Assembly (NCBI GenBank): GCA_902386135.1
Contig: CABMIB010000095.1
Span: 1 to 59,580, forward strand
Length of the DNA: 59,580 nt
DNA from: an uncultured archaeon
GTDB taxonomy: Archaea > Halobacteriota > Methanosarcinia > Methanosarcinales > Methanoperedenaceae
Direction of reading: 5' to 3'
The position numbers were made by a program, and so were the translations under genes. This document shows positions 1 through 9,146 of the stretch, in pieces. Under the pieces are notes generated by a model. That model ran no database searches and was not told the DNA's origin. It saw only the letters and a program-made list of their open reading frames with translations. The first letter of the stretch is position 1; every line of letters begins with the position of its first letter.

Positions 1-65
1 AAGAGCGCAAAGAACGCAAAGCATAACCATAAAACTCTTTGCGAGCTTTGCGTCCTTTGCGGTGA
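1..65. repeat. Palindromic GCAAAG/CTTTGC repeat
   Basis: GCGCAAAGAACGCAAAG on the left is followed about 17 bases later by CTTTGCG units (ending CCTTTGCGG), so the stretch can fold back on itself. It resembles the CACAGAG-type palindromes elsewhere in the window in design but not in sequence. There is no coding potential, and it lies upstream of the first alcohol dehydrogenase. Confidence 0.5.
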
Positions 66-198
66 GTTTACTATATGCCGCGACTGATCACACAAACAAA
101 AGCTAAATTTTGGGGCTAATTACTATAATTCGCTATGCATGGAGAATACATAGAAGAATGGAGAAAAATAAAGATAATTGAGGTCGGAAGGAGAAAAT

Positions 199-1218
199 AT
201 GAAAGCAATGATACTTGAGAAAATAATTTCATCGATAGAAGAAGAGCCCGGGCCTTTGCATATGGTAGAGCTGCCGGTTCCTGATTTTGGTCCAAAACAA
301 ATCCTGGTAAAAATTTCAGCCTGCGGGATTTGCCACACCGAACTTGATGAAATCGAGGGGCGGATTCTACCAAAGCTCCCTGTTATTCCGGGACATCAGA
401 TCGTGGGGAAAGTGGCTGACAGAGGAAAAGATGCAAAGAATTTCAATATTGGTGACCGGGTTGGGATCGGCTGGATTTATTCCAGTTGCGGGAAGTGCTT
501 TCAGTGTCGGAGGGGGAACGAGAATTTATGCGAGGAATTCCAGAGTACAGGGTGCGATGCCGACGGGGGCTATGCCGAATATACAGTCGTATCGGAAGAT
601 TTCGCATACCCGATCCCCGAAAGATTAACTGCATCTCAGGCTGCTCCTCTTCTATGTGCCGGGGCGGTTGGTTATAGAGCCCTGAAGCTTTCCGGGATTG
701 GAGATGGCCAGACGATCGGTATTTATGGTTTCGGAGCCTCTGCCCATATTGTAATTCAGGTCGTAAAATATAAATTCCCGGATTGCAGGGTTTTTGTTTT
801 TACCAGAAGTAAAGAACACAGGGATCTGGCAAAAAAGCTGGGAGCCGATTGGGTCGGAGTGCCAGGGGACATCCCACCGGGGAAGCATAATTGTGCTATT
901 GATTTTACTCCGGTGGGAATAACCGTGCGTGAAGCCCTGAGGAATTCAGAAAAGGGTGGAAGAGTGGTCGTAAATGTTATCCGGAAAGCAACGCCTGTTC
1001 CGGAACTGGATTATACCCGGGATCTATGGCATGAAAAAGAACTGAAAAGCGTTGCCAATATTACGCGAAAAGATATCGAAGAATTTCTTTCACTGGCAGC
1101 CGATATCCCGATCGTACCTGAGGTTCAGGAATTTAAGCTAGAACAAGCCAATGAAGCGTTGTTATTACTCAAGCAGGGAAAAATCAAGGGTGCCGGGGTC
1201 TTAAAGATGCAGGATTAA
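199..1218 (+). CDS. Zinc-dependent alcohol dehydrogenase family protein
   Basis: A medium-chain dehydrogenase/reductase of 339 residues, predicted to oxidise or reduce an alcohol/aldehyde with NAD(P) and catalytic zinc in the cytoplasm. The N-terminal GroES-like half has the catalytic-zinc Cys in ACGICHTE (about residue 45) and the second zinc ligand in PGHQIVG. The GHE glutamate is Gln here, as in several AdhA-type enzymes. Structural zinc cysteines lie in CGKCFQC and a following LC. A Rossmann glycine motif (GFGASA) is near residue 178. I chose ATG at 199 over a TTG at 178 because GGAAGGAG sits 6-13 bases ahead of it. No clear operon partner; substrate unknown. Confidence 0.9.
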   Translation: MKAMILEKIISSIEEEPGPLHMVELPVPDFGPKQILVKISACGICHTELDEIEGRILPKLPVIPGHQIVGKVADRGKDAKNFNIGDRVGIGWIYSSCGKCFQCRRGNENLCEEFQSTGCDADGGYAEYTVVSEDFAYPIPERLTASQAAPLLCAGAVGYRALKLSGIGDGQTIGIYGFGASAHIVIQVVKYKFPDCRVFVFTRSKEHRDLAKKLGADWVGVPGDIPPGKHNCAIDFTPVGITVREALRNSEKGGRVVVNVIRKATPVPELDYTRDLWHEKELKSVANITRKDIEEFLSLAADIPIVPEVQEFKLEQANEALLLLKQGKIKGAGVLKMQD

Positions 1219-1272
1219 GATCAGAATTGATTTTACAAATGACTTAAGTATTAGTGTACTAGAGTCAAATAC

Positions 1273-2229
1273 ATGCAGGCAATTGAAGTATCTCATCTCG
1301 TCAAAAAATTCGGCCCTCTCACCGCGCTCAATGATATTAATTTCTCTGTTGGCGAGGGAGAGACCTTTGGGTTTTTGGGTCCCAATGGTGCCGGCAAGAC
1401 CACTACTATTCGTATTTTGACCGGGATCTCGAGCCCGACCTCTGGAACGGCAACCATTTTTGGCCATGATATTGAGCACGACACTATTGCCGCACGGCAG
1501 TCTATGGGCATTGTATCCGAGAATTCCAACGTGTACGATGACCTGACTGCATGGCAGAACATGATGTTTTCCGCTGAACTCTACCATGTGGGACGGAACG
1601 AGCGGGAAAAAAAGACAACCGAGCTGCTCAAGATATTCGGGTTACACGAACGGCGCAATGACAAAGTGCACGGGTTTTCAAAGGGGATGAAACGGCGTCT
1701 GACGCTCGCGATGGGGCTGGTCAACAGCCCGCGCCTGCTGTTCCTGGATGAACCCACCTCAGGGCTCGATGTACAAAGCAACCTCATCATCCGGGATGTG
1801 GTCACGGATCTCGTCCGCGAGGGTGTCACGATTTTTTTAACGACGCACAATATTGAGGAGGCAAATATCATGTGTGACCGGGTAGCGATCATCAATAAGG
1901 GAAATATCGCTGCAATCGATGCACCGGAATCCCTGAAAAAGACGATCCAGAGTGTGCAGTCGATCGAGTTCTCGTTTGACCACAGTTCTGCAGATCAGCT
2001 GGACGAGCTCCGCCACCTCCCCATGGTGAATGACGCACACAAGGCCGGTGACAAGTTTAAGCTCTATACTGAAGACCCATCTGAAGTTATCGATGCCGTG
2101 ATTGCTTATGCCCACACGCACAACCTTAAAGTGACCAGTATCACGACTCTTGGCCCGAGCCTGGAGGATGTGTTCATACGGTTGACCGGCCTGCAGCGGA
2201 CAGGTGGTGCAGTCCATGCCATCGATTGA
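1273..2229 (+). CDS. ABC transporter ATP-binding protein (ABC-2 exporter type)
   Basis: The ATPase subunit of an ABC-2 type (drug/daunorubicin-like) exporter, 318 residues. It shows Walker A GPNGAGKTT (about residue 35), signature FSKGMKRRLTLA, Walker B LLFLDEP and an H-loop in LTTHN. A C-terminal extension of about 90 residues is typical of the CcmA/DrrA group. It overlaps the start of the permease gene downstream by 14 or 26 bases, so the two are probably translationally coupled. GC-rich third codon positions contrast with the AT-rich neighbourhood, which may indicate acquisition from another lineage (inference). Substrate unknown. Confidence 0.92.
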   Translation: MQAIEVSHLVKKFGPLTALNDINFSVGEGETFGFLGPNGAGKTTTIRILTGISSPTSGTATIFGHDIEHDTIAARQSMGIVSENSNVYDDLTAWQNMMFSAELYHVGRNEREKKTTELLKIFGLHERRNDKVHGFSKGMKRRLTLAMGLVNSPRLLFLDEPTSGLDVQSNLIIRDVVTDLVREGVTIFLTTHNIEEANIMCDRVAIINKGNIAAIDAPESLKKTIQSVQSIEFSFDHSSADQLDELRHLPMVNDAHKAGDKFKLYTEDPSEVIDAVIAYAHTHNLKVTSITTLGPSLEDVFIRLTGLQRTGGAVHAID

Positions 2230-2983
2230 TCTTGAGGGGTGGGCAGAACGTCTTTCCCGCGAGCTGTCCGCTGCATGGGCGATCGCCAGAAAGGACATGC
2301 GGATCTACTACCTCAAGCCCAACATAATTGTTTCCGGTATCTTCTTCCCGCTCTTCATGTTCCTGGCCTTTGCCATCGGGAAGAACGCCCCGCCCGGTAC
2401 CCTGATCCCGGGTCTGATCTCGATCACCCTGCTGTTTTCGGCCTCATCAATAGAGCCTGTCTCGATACCCATTGAACGGCGGGTAAAAACCTTTGACCGC
2501 CTGCTCTCTGCACCAATCTCGCTGCATTCGCTGGTGTCGGGTGAGAGCCTGAGCGGATTTCTCTACAGTCTCGGCATCGCGTGTCTCCCGCTTGCCATCG
2601 GTGTAATCATATTCAGTACGCCTATCGTAAATCCACTGGTCCTTGTGATTGCCATGATGCTCACGGCGTTCTGTTTTGCGACTATTGGGACACTGTTCGC
2701 TGCGTACCCTACCGAGAACGTGGGAGAGGTTATGTCGATGCTCAACACGGTCAGGCTGCCGCTTATCTTTATCTCCGGTGTTTTTATCCCGATATCTGCT
2801 ATGCCAGAGATCGGTAAGGAGATTGCACTGATATCTCCCCTTACCTACGGAAATGATATGATCGAGTACGCGTATACCGGCAGATCGCTTTTTTCACCGT
2901 GGCTGGATATCGTGGTGCTGGTGATGTTCATCCTGATCTTCCAGACAGCAGCAAATTACCTTTACAAGAAATTTAATGAGTGA
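2216..2983 (+). CDS. ABC-2 type permease
   Basis: The membrane partner of the ATPase just upstream, about 255 residues with roughly six hydrophobic helices. The family motif appears in the RVKTFDRLLSAPIS segment, typical of ABC-2 permeases where an ERRxGT-like helix leads into a loop. Start: ATG at 2216, or GTG at 2204 with no better signal; either overlaps the ATPase gene, implying coupled translation. The two genes form a self-contained two-gene exporter. Substrate cannot be read from sequence. Confidence 0.88.
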   Translation: MPSIDLEGWAERLSRELSAAWAIARKDMRIYYLKPNIIVSGIFFPLFMFLAFAIGKNAPPGTLIPGLISITLLFSASSIEPVSIPIERRVKTFDRLLSAPISLHSLVSGESLSGFLYSLGIACLPLAIGVIIFSTPIVNPLVLVIAMMLTAFCFATIGTLFAAYPTENVGEVMSMLNTVRLPLIFISGVFIPISAMPEIGKEIALISPLTYGNDMIEYAYTGRSLFSPWLDIVVLVMFILIFQTAANYLYKKFNE

Positions 2984-3070
2984 GCCGGACGTGGTAAAAA
3001 ACTTTCCTGAAAAATCCCGGAACTTTCGCAAATCATTAAATATCCTGCTGTTCATTGTGGTACCAGTGTT

Positions 3071-4534
3071 ATGACGCTCTCAAAGGAATATAACCTCACA
3101 AATAACGAAAAACGCGTTCTTCTGGCTCTTGCCAAAAAAGACAAGGTCTCCCCGGAGGAGCTTACAGCAAACTCCGGATTAAGCATCGAAGCAGCCATAC
3201 AATCCGCTTTCCTTCTCGCTGAAAAAGGCCTGTGTGAGGTTAAAGAAAAGCTCACAGCAATTTACACGCTCACAAAAGAGGGCGAACTTTACGCGCAGGT
3301 CTCCCTGCCGGAGCGCCAGATAATCAACGCTCTCACCGCACCGCTTTCGCTTTCCGAGTTAAAAAAGAAATTCCCGCCACAGATGGTAGGGATAGCCCTC
3401 GGATGGCTGCGCAAGAAAAACTGGGCTAAAATAGAAGGGGACAAGATAATCCCGGAAGGTAAGGCAGAGGTCGGGGAAGACGAGAGCATACTTGCAAAAC
3501 TCAAAAAAGGTCCTCTTTCGGAGATTGGCGATGCAGTCAGGGACCTGATGAAAAGGAACCTTGTTGAAAAGACAGAGAAAAAGGAACGCATCATCACGAT
3601 CACAGAGGCAGGAAAAGCCCTTGCTGAAGCGGGTTTAACCATAGAAGAGGAAATAGCGCAACTCACGCCTACGATAATAAAAAGCGGCGCCTGGAAGACC
3701 GGCAGAATCCGCCCGTATAATATCCACACTCCCGTAAAACCGGTTTACGGCGCGAAGATCCACCCATACCAGCGCCTAATCAACGAGATGCGCTCGATTT
3801 TCCTTGAAATGGGTTTCACGGAGATAAAAGGCGATATAGTGCAGAGTTCTTTCTGGAACTTCGATGCGCTCTTCCAGCCGCAGGACCACCCCGCAAGGGA
3901 GATGCAGGACACCTTTCACCTCGCTACCGAATGCGATTTGCCTGATGAGTACATCGCGCCTGTAAAAGAGATGCACGAGCGAGGCGCAGGCATTTCAAGA
4001 GGCTGGGGAGGCAAATGGAGCGAGGAAGTCTCGCGCAAACAGGTGCTCAGGACACATACTACGGCAGTCACGATAAAATACCTGGCAGACCATCCCGACC
4101 CGCCGGTGAAAGCCTTCTGCATCGACCGAGCATACAGGCGCGAGGCAATAGACCCGACGCATACGCCCGAATTCGAGCAACTGGAAGGCGTGGTGATGGA
4201 CAAAGGCGTAAGCTTCAAGAACCTGCTCGGCTGCCTAACAGAGTTCTATCACAGGATGGGATTTGACGAAGTCAGGTTCAGACCCGGGTATTTCCCATAC
4301 ACTGAGCCCAGCGTGGAACCAGAGGTGTATATCGAGAGCAGGGGCAAGTGGGTTGAGCTCGGCGGCGCTGGAGTGTTCCGGAAAGAGGTCACGCTGCCGC
4401 TGGGAATCAAATATCCTGTACTTGCATGGGGACTTGGCGTGAGCCGCGTGGCGATGCTGCGCCTGGGACTTAAGGATTTACGGGAACTGTACCAGAGCGA
4501 CATTGACTGGCTGAGGAAGAGCACGGTGCTTTAA
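3071..4534 (+). CDS. pheS: Phenylalanyl-tRNA synthetase alpha subunit
   Basis: Catalytic alpha chain of the (alpha-beta)2 enzyme that charges tRNA-Phe. At 487 residues it has the archaeal/eukaryotic length: two N-terminal winged-helix modules (about 1-190) precede the class II catalytic core. Core signatures include the [17 protein letters not shown]-like segment (RAYRREAID then EFEQLEG, motif 2 region) and motif 3 [14 protein letters not shown] followed by [14 protein letters not shown]. The start ATG follows an AT-rich promoter (aaatcattaaatat), apparently with a short leader. The beta subunit is not in the window, so pheS is unlinked from pheT here. Confidence 0.96.
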   Translation: MTLSKEYNLTNNEKRVLLALAKKDKVSPEELTANSGLSIEAAIQSAFLLAEKGLCEVKEKLTAIYTLTKEGELYAQVSLPERQIINALTAPLSLSELKKKFPPQMVGIALGWLRKKNWAKIEGDKIIPEGKAEVGEDESILAKLKKGPLSEIGDAVRDLMKRNLVEKTEKKERIITITEAGKALAEAGLTIEEEIAQLTPTIIKSGAWKTGRIRPYNIHTPVKPVYGAKIHPYQRLINEMRSIFLEMGFTEIKGDIVQSSFWNFDALFQPQDHPAREMQDTFHLATECDLPDEYIAPVKEMHERGAGISRGWGGKWSEEVSRKQVLRTHTTAVTIKYLADHPDPPVKAFCIDRAYRREAIDPTHTPEFEQLEGVVMDKGVSFKNLLGCLTEFYHRMGFDEVRFRPGYFPYTEPSVEPEVYIESRGKWVELGGAGVFRKEVTLPLGIKYPVLAWGLGVSRVAMLRLGLKDLRELYQSDIDWLRKSTVL

Positions 4535-4562
4535 TCCGTGTAATTTTCTAAACACAAACACA

Positions 4563-5105
4563 TCATTTCTTGAGCTTTGCAAGAAATTGCTTTCGGAACT
4601 TCGCCACCTTAGGCTCGATCACTATGCGGCAGTAAGGCTCGTCAGGGTTGTGTTCGAAGTACTCCTGGTGATACTCCTCGGCAGGATAGAATGCTTCGAA
4701 CGGCGTGAGCACAGTCACGATAGGTGCATCCCAGACCTTTGCCTTTTCAAGCTCAGCTATTACTTCTTGAGCAACAGCTTTCTGCTCTGGCGTATGGTAG
4801 AATATCACAGAGCGATACTGCGTGCCAATATCGGCGCCCTGACGATTCAACGTCGTTGGGTCGTGGATTGTAAAGAAAACCTGCAAGAGTTCTTTGAAAG
4901 AGATGAGCTGCGGGTCAAAAGTTATCTGGACAGCCTCGGCGTGGCCTGTAGTCCCGGTGCAGACCTCGCGGTAGGTCGGATTGGGCACACTGCCGCCTGA
5001 GTAGCCTGATACAACTTTCTCCACGCCGCGCAGTTCGTTGAAGACAGCCTCCAGGCACCAGAAGCATCCCCCGCCCAGCGTTGCGATTTCATAGCTTTTA
5101 TTCAT
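4563..5105 (-). CDS. msrA: Peptide methionine-S-sulfoxide reductase MsrA
   Basis: Repairs methionine S-sulfoxide in proteins and free methionine in the cytoplasm. 180 residues, normal family length. The catalytic Cys14 lies in the hallmark [12 protein letters not shown]. Other conserved parts are [16 protein letters not shown] and the [19 protein letters not shown] segment. Near the C-terminus are [12 protein letters not shown] and further Cys that could act as a resolving thiol. Single gene, convergent with pheS (28-base gap); the next minus-strand gene lies 24 bases upstream, so co-transcription with it is possible. Confidence 0.96.
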   Translation of the reverse strand: MNKSYEIATLGGGCFWCLEAVFNELRGVEKVVSGYSGGSVPNPTYREVCTGTTGHAEAVQITFDPQLISFKELLQVFFTIHDPTTLNRQGADIGTQYRSVIFYHTPEQKAVAQEVIAELEKAKVWDAPIVTVLTPFEAFYPAEEYHQEYFEHNPDEPYCRIVIEPKVAKFRKQFLAKLKK

Positions 5106-5129
5106 GAATATACCTCCCCGTCTGATGAT

Positions 5130-5516
5130 TTATTTCTTTTTAACACGTTCAACCGGTCTGAACCGCAGGGCTGACCATGTTTCGTCTATAGCTATTTGCG
5201 AGACCGGCCTTAAGTCCAGATTTTTAATCGTATCCCATCCCTGGTCGCGGTTAATATCGGTTCTGGCTCCGCCTTTTGGATACGAGATCCACAAAACCCC
5301 ATCGTATTTCAGGCTGTCAACAACTTGCTTTCCGTATTTATCTAATTCGTCTTTGTTATTTACAAATAAATGTGCGAAGTCGTATTTGTCTGCCCCGACC
5401 TGTGTATCGAAGCCGGTTTTTCCGACCGCTTCTTCGTATTCTTTAGGCGCATTGAGAACCAATGCCTTATACTCGTCTTTGTACTTTAGCTTTTTAAGGA
5501 TGTCGTTGATGTTCAT
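5130..5516 (-). CDS. DUF3052 family protein
   Basis: A 128-residue protein of unknown function. The C-terminal signature YDGVLWISYPKGG...TDINRDQGWD...LRPVSQIAIDETWSALRFRPVE is characteristic of the DUF3052 family. The open frame extends upstream to 5672, but that part is a hydrophobic translation of AT-rich spacer. I place the start at ATG 5516 because ACTTATAAATAT (5539-5550, read on the minus strand) is a TATA box about 25-30 bases ahead, predicting a near-leaderless transcript. The pair M-M at 5543-5538 is an alternative start. Confidence 0.8.
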   Translation of the reverse strand: MNINDILKKLKYKDEYKALVLNAPKEYEEAVGKTGFDTQVGADKYDFAHLFVNNKDELDKYGKQVVDSLKYDGVLWISYPKGGARTDINRDQGWDTIKNLDLRPVSQIAIDETWSALRFRPVERVKKK

Positions 5517-5667
5517 AAGTAGTTTTTCTTTTGTCATCATATTTATAAGTGCTCTGCTCAGCCTAAAAACCTGCAAGAGCAAAAAAGCGATACAATCATC
5601 CGCAAAACTTATTATAAGTAATATAAAAAATTCTGCCAGCTTTATTAAGGTGAGCCAAAACAAGATA

Positions 5668-5745
<78 letters not shown>

Positions 5746-5796
5746 CTAATTAGACTATTATCAGAGTTATGAGGAAGACTATACTTTTTCAATAAT

Positions 5797-6774
5797 TTAA
5801 GGAACAACCACAACCTTCAACGAATCCTTCGCTTCCCCCGCTATCTTAAAACCCCTCTGGATATCCTCTAATTTTAATCTGTGCGTTATCAAGCTTTTAA
5901 CATCTATCTTCCGGTCTTTAATTAATTCCAGAGCTTCCTCCAGATCAACAGGCGCCGCGCCATAGCTCGATACGATGCCCAGTTCGTTCCTCCAGAAATC
6001 CTCAACCGGGATTGAAAGATTCTTATTCGGGATGGCGAATAGCATTATTATCCCCTTCCTATCTATGTATCTGAATGCCGCCTCAAAAGCAGGCATCGCC
6101 CCCGTACACATTATGATCCTGTCCGCTTTTATGTCCAGTTCTTCATTCGCATTAAATACTTCATCAGCCCCGGATTCCTTTGCCATGTTCAGCCTGTACT
6201 CATTGATATCAGTCGCAACGACTTTTGCTTTTTTCAATTTTGCCACCAGTATATTCAGCAGGCCCGATATCCCCGAGCCCATGACTAAAACAGTCTGTCC
6301 CTCGCCAACCCCGATTATCCTCTGCGCCCTCACAACGCAGGCGAGGGGCTCGATCATCGTTCCTTCTTCATAAGAAACATTTTCAGGCAAAATATATGTT
6401 CCGTTCTCGACATTTATTTTCGGGACCCTGACGAACTCACTGAACCCGCCGGGGTCATAGTTGCCCTTGTGCAGCATTTCGCAGGCAGTATGATTGCCCG
6501 CAAGACAGTATTTGCATTCATTGCAGGGGACGTGGTGGCTTACGAAAACCCTCTGACCGATATCGAATTTATCCGAGCGTGATTCTACTATCTCTCCTGC
6601 CATTTCATGCCCCAGTACACGGGGCGCTTTCTTGATCCTGTACCACTCCATCAGGTCTGTTCCGCAGATACCGGAAGCTTTGACTTTGATCAGGAGCTCG
6701 CCATCTTTTATTCCGGGTTTCGGTCTATCCTCTATCCTGATATCGTTGTTGTTATAATATACGGCGGTTTTCAT
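5797..6774 (-). CDS. Zinc-binding dehydrogenase (threonine/sorbitol dehydrogenase-like)
   Basis: Medium-chain NAD(P)-dependent dehydrogenase, 325 residues. Catalytic zinc motifs are ASGICGTDL and LGHEMAGE; structural zinc cysteines lie in HVPCNECKYCLAGNHTAC. The GGFSEFVRVP segment and Rossmann motif VMGSGISGL are typical of the sorbitol/threonine dehydrogenase branch. It ends nine bases before the aldolase gene upstream of it on the same strand, so the pair is likely an operon for a small-sugar or hydroxyketone pathway. Substrate not determinable. Confidence 0.88.
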   Translation of the reverse strand: MKTAVYYNNNDIRIEDRPKPGIKDGELLIKVKASGICGTDLMEWYRIKKAPRVLGHEMAGEIVESRSDKFDIGQRVFVSHHVPCNECKYCLAGNHTACEMLHKGNYDPGGFSEFVRVPKINVENGTYILPENVSYEEGTMIEPLACVVRAQRIIGVGEGQTVLVMGSGISGLLNILVAKLKKAKVVATDINEYRLNMAKESGADEVFNANEELDIKADRIIMCTGAMPAFEAAFRYIDRKGIIMLFAIPNKNLSIPVEDFWRNELGIVSSYGAAPVDLEEALELIKDRKIDVKSLITHRLKLEDIQRGFKIAGEAKDSLKVVVVP

Positions 6775-6783
6775 TGACGTGCT

Positions 6784-7566
6784 CTATTTTTTCGATCCTT
6801 CGTAAATCTCGTAAGCCTCATCTGCAGACTTACCTTCGTGAACTATCGCCCTTACCGCCTGTATCATGCCGACCGGGTTGTCGCTCTGGAAAATATTCCT
6901 GCCCATATCCACTCCGACCGCGCCTGATGCGATTGCATCATAGCTCATTTGCAGGGCTTCCATCTCAGGCAGTTTTTTGCCGCCTGCGATGACCACAGGA
7001 ACATTACCGCATGCTTCAACGACTTTCTCAAATTCCTCGGTATAATAGGTCTTAATCATATGCGCCCCTATCTCAACGCAAATCCTGGAAGCCAGACCAA
7101 GGTACCTGGAATCGCGGGCCATATCTTTCCCGACGGCGGTCACTGCTAATACGGGAATCCCGTATTTCTCTCCCTCGTCCACAAGCTTTGACAGGTTATC
7201 TATCGTTTCCTTCTCATATTCCCCGCCAACGTATACGGAGCATGTGATTGCGGATGCGTTTATTCTTATTGCATCTTCTATGTTGGTCGTTATTATCTCA
7301 TTGGACAGTTCCTTTAAAATGCTCTGTCCTCCGGAAACGCGCAGGATGATCGGAATATCTACAGCCGGGTCAATCCAGTTCCTGACAGCGCCCCTGGTTA
7401 TCATCAATGCGTCGGCATAAGGCAGCAACGGTTCGACCGTCCTCCCTAAATTCGCAAGCCCCGTAGTCGGACCCTGGAAATAACCATGGTCAACAGCTAA
7501 CATAACGCAGCGCCCTGATTTGGGCTTGATTATCCGTGAAATCCTGTTCTTCATTCCCCAGTTCAT
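6784..7566 (-). CDS. LsrF-like class I aldolase/thiolase
   Basis: A TIM-barrel Schiff-base aldolase of the DhnA/FbaB/LsrF group, 260 residues. The N-terminus MNWGMKNRISRI followed by VMLAVDHGYFQGPTTGL closely matches LsrF (3-hydroxy-5-phosphonooxypentane-2,4-dione thiolase). In archaea related enzymes are fructose-bisphosphate aldolase or the ADTH synthase of the alternative aromatic pathway. The lysine in MIKTYYTEEF and the phosphate-binding IAGGKK and GAVGVDMGRNIF segments are present. ATG 7566 is preceded by GGAGAGG at good spacing; an in-frame GTG at 7581 lies too close to that site. No autoinducer-2 genes are nearby, so the true substrate is open. Confidence 0.85.
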   Translation of the reverse strand: MNWGMKNRISRIIKPKSGRCVMLAVDHGYFQGPTTGLANLGRTVEPLLPYADALMITRGAVRNWIDPAVDIPIILRVSGGQSILKELSNEIITTNIEDAIRINASAITCSVYVGGEYEKETIDNLSKLVDEGEKYGIPVLAVTAVGKDMARDSRYLGLASRICVEIGAHMIKTYYTEEFEKVVEACGNVPVVIAGGKKLPEMEALQMSYDAIASGAVGVDMGRNIFQSDNPVGMIQAVRAIVHEGKSADEAYEIYEGSKK

Positions 7567-7567
7567 T

Positions 7568-7795
7568 TTAATCCTCTCCACTTTCAGGTTTAACCACTAA
7601 ATAGCCTTTTTCGATCAACCAGTGATGGAATTCATAAGTAGTATGCAGGCAGTTTTCCTGGCATATCGCCCTTAAGTCGTTGTAATCTGCCGGGTCCTGT
7701 GCCGTCCTGTTCATCATCACCTGTACAGGACATTTAATGTCGTTGCAGTATTCTCTTCTTTTATACTCTACAAATCCCTTGATTGGCACAATCAC
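7568..7795 (-). CDS. Small four-cysteine protein
   Basis: 75 residues from GTG 7795, or about 73 from a second GTG two codons later. Two cysteine pairs (CNDIKC and CQENC) could bind zinc or an Fe-S cluster. It ends two bases before the aldolase ATG, whose ribosome binding site lies inside this gene, so it heads the aldolase-dehydrogenase operon and may be coupled to it. Not a family I recognise. The operon placement and sensible composition argue that it is real. Confidence 0.65.
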   Translation of the reverse strand: MIVPIKGFVEYKRREYCNDIKCPVQVMMNRTAQDPADYNDLRAICQENCLHTTYEFHHWLIEKGYLVVKPESGED

Positions 7796-7823
7796 AAAGC
7801 TGACTATGAATACTTAAAATTTG

Positions 7824-7840
7824 CGGAATGGTTCATTCCG
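7824..7840. promoter_or_regulatory. Inverted repeat CGGAATG-gtt-CATTCCG, possible operator
   Basis: A perfect 7-bp inverted repeat with a 3-base spacer lies in the divergent intergenic region between the four-cysteine protein operon (minus) and the 48-residue zinc protein (plus). The spacing and symmetry suit a small dimeric regulator. No regulator is identified. Confidence 0.4.
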
Positions 7841-7892
7841 AGGATAAGGTATAAGTAGAATGAATAATCATTATAGAATGGGGGTGAACTGA

Positions 7893-8039
7893 ATGGAGAG
7901 CAGGGTGCAACCCGAGCTTGTATTAAAGAGAAAGGTCTGCGAATCGTGCAGCGAGACTATCTTTGAATTCGATCCGGATACTCAGGCGCTGGATCAGATA
8001 TTGGAAAGATACATCTGTGCCGATTGTTCGACTGCGTGA
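7893..8039 (+). CDS. 48-residue CxxC/CxxC zinc-ribbon protein
   Basis: A short reading frame starting at ATG 7893, preceded by a strong GGGGGTGA ribosome binding site. The product has a basic stretch (LKRK) then CESC, about 25 residues of mostly acidic helix, and CADC near the C-terminus. This is a compact two-knuckle zinc ribbon with no other domain. It is followed 49 bases later by another well-started gene. Function unknown; nucleic-acid or protein binding is the usual role of such ribbons. Confidence 0.7.
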   Translation: MESRVQPELVLKRKVCESCSETIFEFDPDTQALDQILERYICADCSTA

Positions 8040-8088
8040 CGCGCATTAAATTCTTTCCTTAATTTTTTATTATTCCGTAAGGAGGGTT

Positions 8089-8442
8089 ATGGAATCCGTT
8101 TACTTCTACGAAGAGGATGTCGGAAAAGAGATAAACAAAATCGTACAGCAGGAATTTAAAAAGATTCCCTGCGTCATAAAAGATTGCCTGTTACCCGGCT
8201 CTTCAAACAAAGGCTACCTTTTATACGTCCGCTCAAGGTCTGAGGCAATAGACCGCGTAGAAAAATGTCTTGAGGAGTTTGGCGTAGCGAAAATACTCGG
8301 TGAAGAAAAGAAGGCAGTTTGCAGGGCAATCATAGCCGATGAGATCGAGCTTGCAGCCCTCGGATTCAGGACTATGTTCAAAAAAGGGCGTCTTTCAGAG
8401 CTTGAACTCAATCAAAAAGCCCCTCTCCCATTGCCATATTAA
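8089..8442 (+). CDS. Conserved hypothetical protein, 117 residues
   Basis: Preceded by AAGGAGGGTT four bases ahead of ATG 8089, a clear start. No recognised domain. The N-terminal acidic FYEEDVGKEINKIVQQEF is followed by a mixed alpha/beta region with CVIKDC. The last 12 codons run into the 3' end of the convergent mptE gene, an overlap of 35 bases. It may be co-transcribed with the 48-residue zinc ribbon. Confidence 0.65.
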   Translation: MESVYFYEEDVGKEINKIVQQEFKKIPCVIKDCLLPGSSNKGYLLYVRSRSEAIDRVEKCLEEFGVAKILGEEKKAVCRAIIADEIELAALGFRTMFKKGRLSELELNQKAPLPLPY

Positions 8443-9070
8443 TCAATTTTTCAGCCCATACGAGCTTTTTTTTCTTAAGCGGTGTCACGTTCGTATCCTT
8501 AAAATCAAACCCTATAAGGGTTATTGATTTTGCGCCGAACTCCTGCGCGAGAAAAACGCATCTGTCCCCGTCAGTGAACCCCCCGAAATTATAGACATTA
8601 TCGAGCGGTTTTGACTGCGTGGTTCCGACAACTCTCTTTAGCCGCGGCACTTCCTCGCTCAGAGCATCCACATTATCCCCGTGGGCATGCACCACCATTA
8701 TCGCACCCTGCTCATTTGCGCGGGCTTCGTCGTCCATATTGCCGTCAAGGTCTGTAACGATGATATCGGGTACAACTCCGCCCTTCATCAGGACGCTCGT
8801 AGCCCCGTCCGCCGCTATTGTAACGTATTTTTTGAAATCCACGTTCTTGATCTCATTCGCAAGCTTCGGGGCTTTTCCGCATACAAGGATATCCTTCCCG
8901 TTGATAGCATCCCTGAGGATATCTATCTCGATGACCTCGGGCATTTTTCTCCTGGCTTTTATTTCAAGCAATTTAGAGAGGATAAGTGCTGCGCGCTCGT
9001 CGTACAGCCTTTCAAAATTCATATCCTTGAGAATCAGTTCATAAACAGGTTCCCATTCCTCAAATTTCAT
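8408..9070 (-). CDS. mptE: 6-hydroxymethyl-7,8-dihydropterin pyrophosphokinase, MptE type
   Basis: Transfers pyrophosphate from ATP to 6-hydroxymethyldihydropterin in archaeal (methano)pterin synthesis. This is the archaeal DUF115 enzyme, unrelated to bacterial FolK. 220 residues. Diagnostic parts are AADGATSVLMKGGVVPDIIVTDLDGN, HAHGDN, VGTTQ, NFGGFTDGDRC and the C-terminal LIGFDF. Convergent with, and overlapping by 35 bases, the gene at 8089-8442. It supports a methanogen-related cofactor biology. Confidence 0.9.
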   Translation of the reverse strand: MKFEEWEPVYELILKDMNFERLYDERAALILSKLLEIKARRKMPEVIEIDILRDAINGKDILVCGKAPKLANEIKNVDFKKYVTIAADGATSVLMKGGVVPDIIVTDLDGNMDDEARANEQGAIMVVHAHGDNVDALSEEVPRLKRVVGTTQSKPLDNVYNFGGFTDGDRCVFLAQEFGAKSITLIGFDFKDTNVTPLKKKKLVWAEKLINMAMGEGLFD

Positions 9071-9146
9071 ATATTGTTGTTTAAAACCCGAAAAATTAAT
9101 TGTGGAGGAGTTTTAAGTCTCCTCTCACTTAACATACACACCTGTC

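Noticed and set aside
6784-7566. Autoinducer-2 processing by the LsrF-like protein
   Set aside because: No lsr transporter, kinase or regulator nearby; archaeal homologues commonly act in other aldol reactions.
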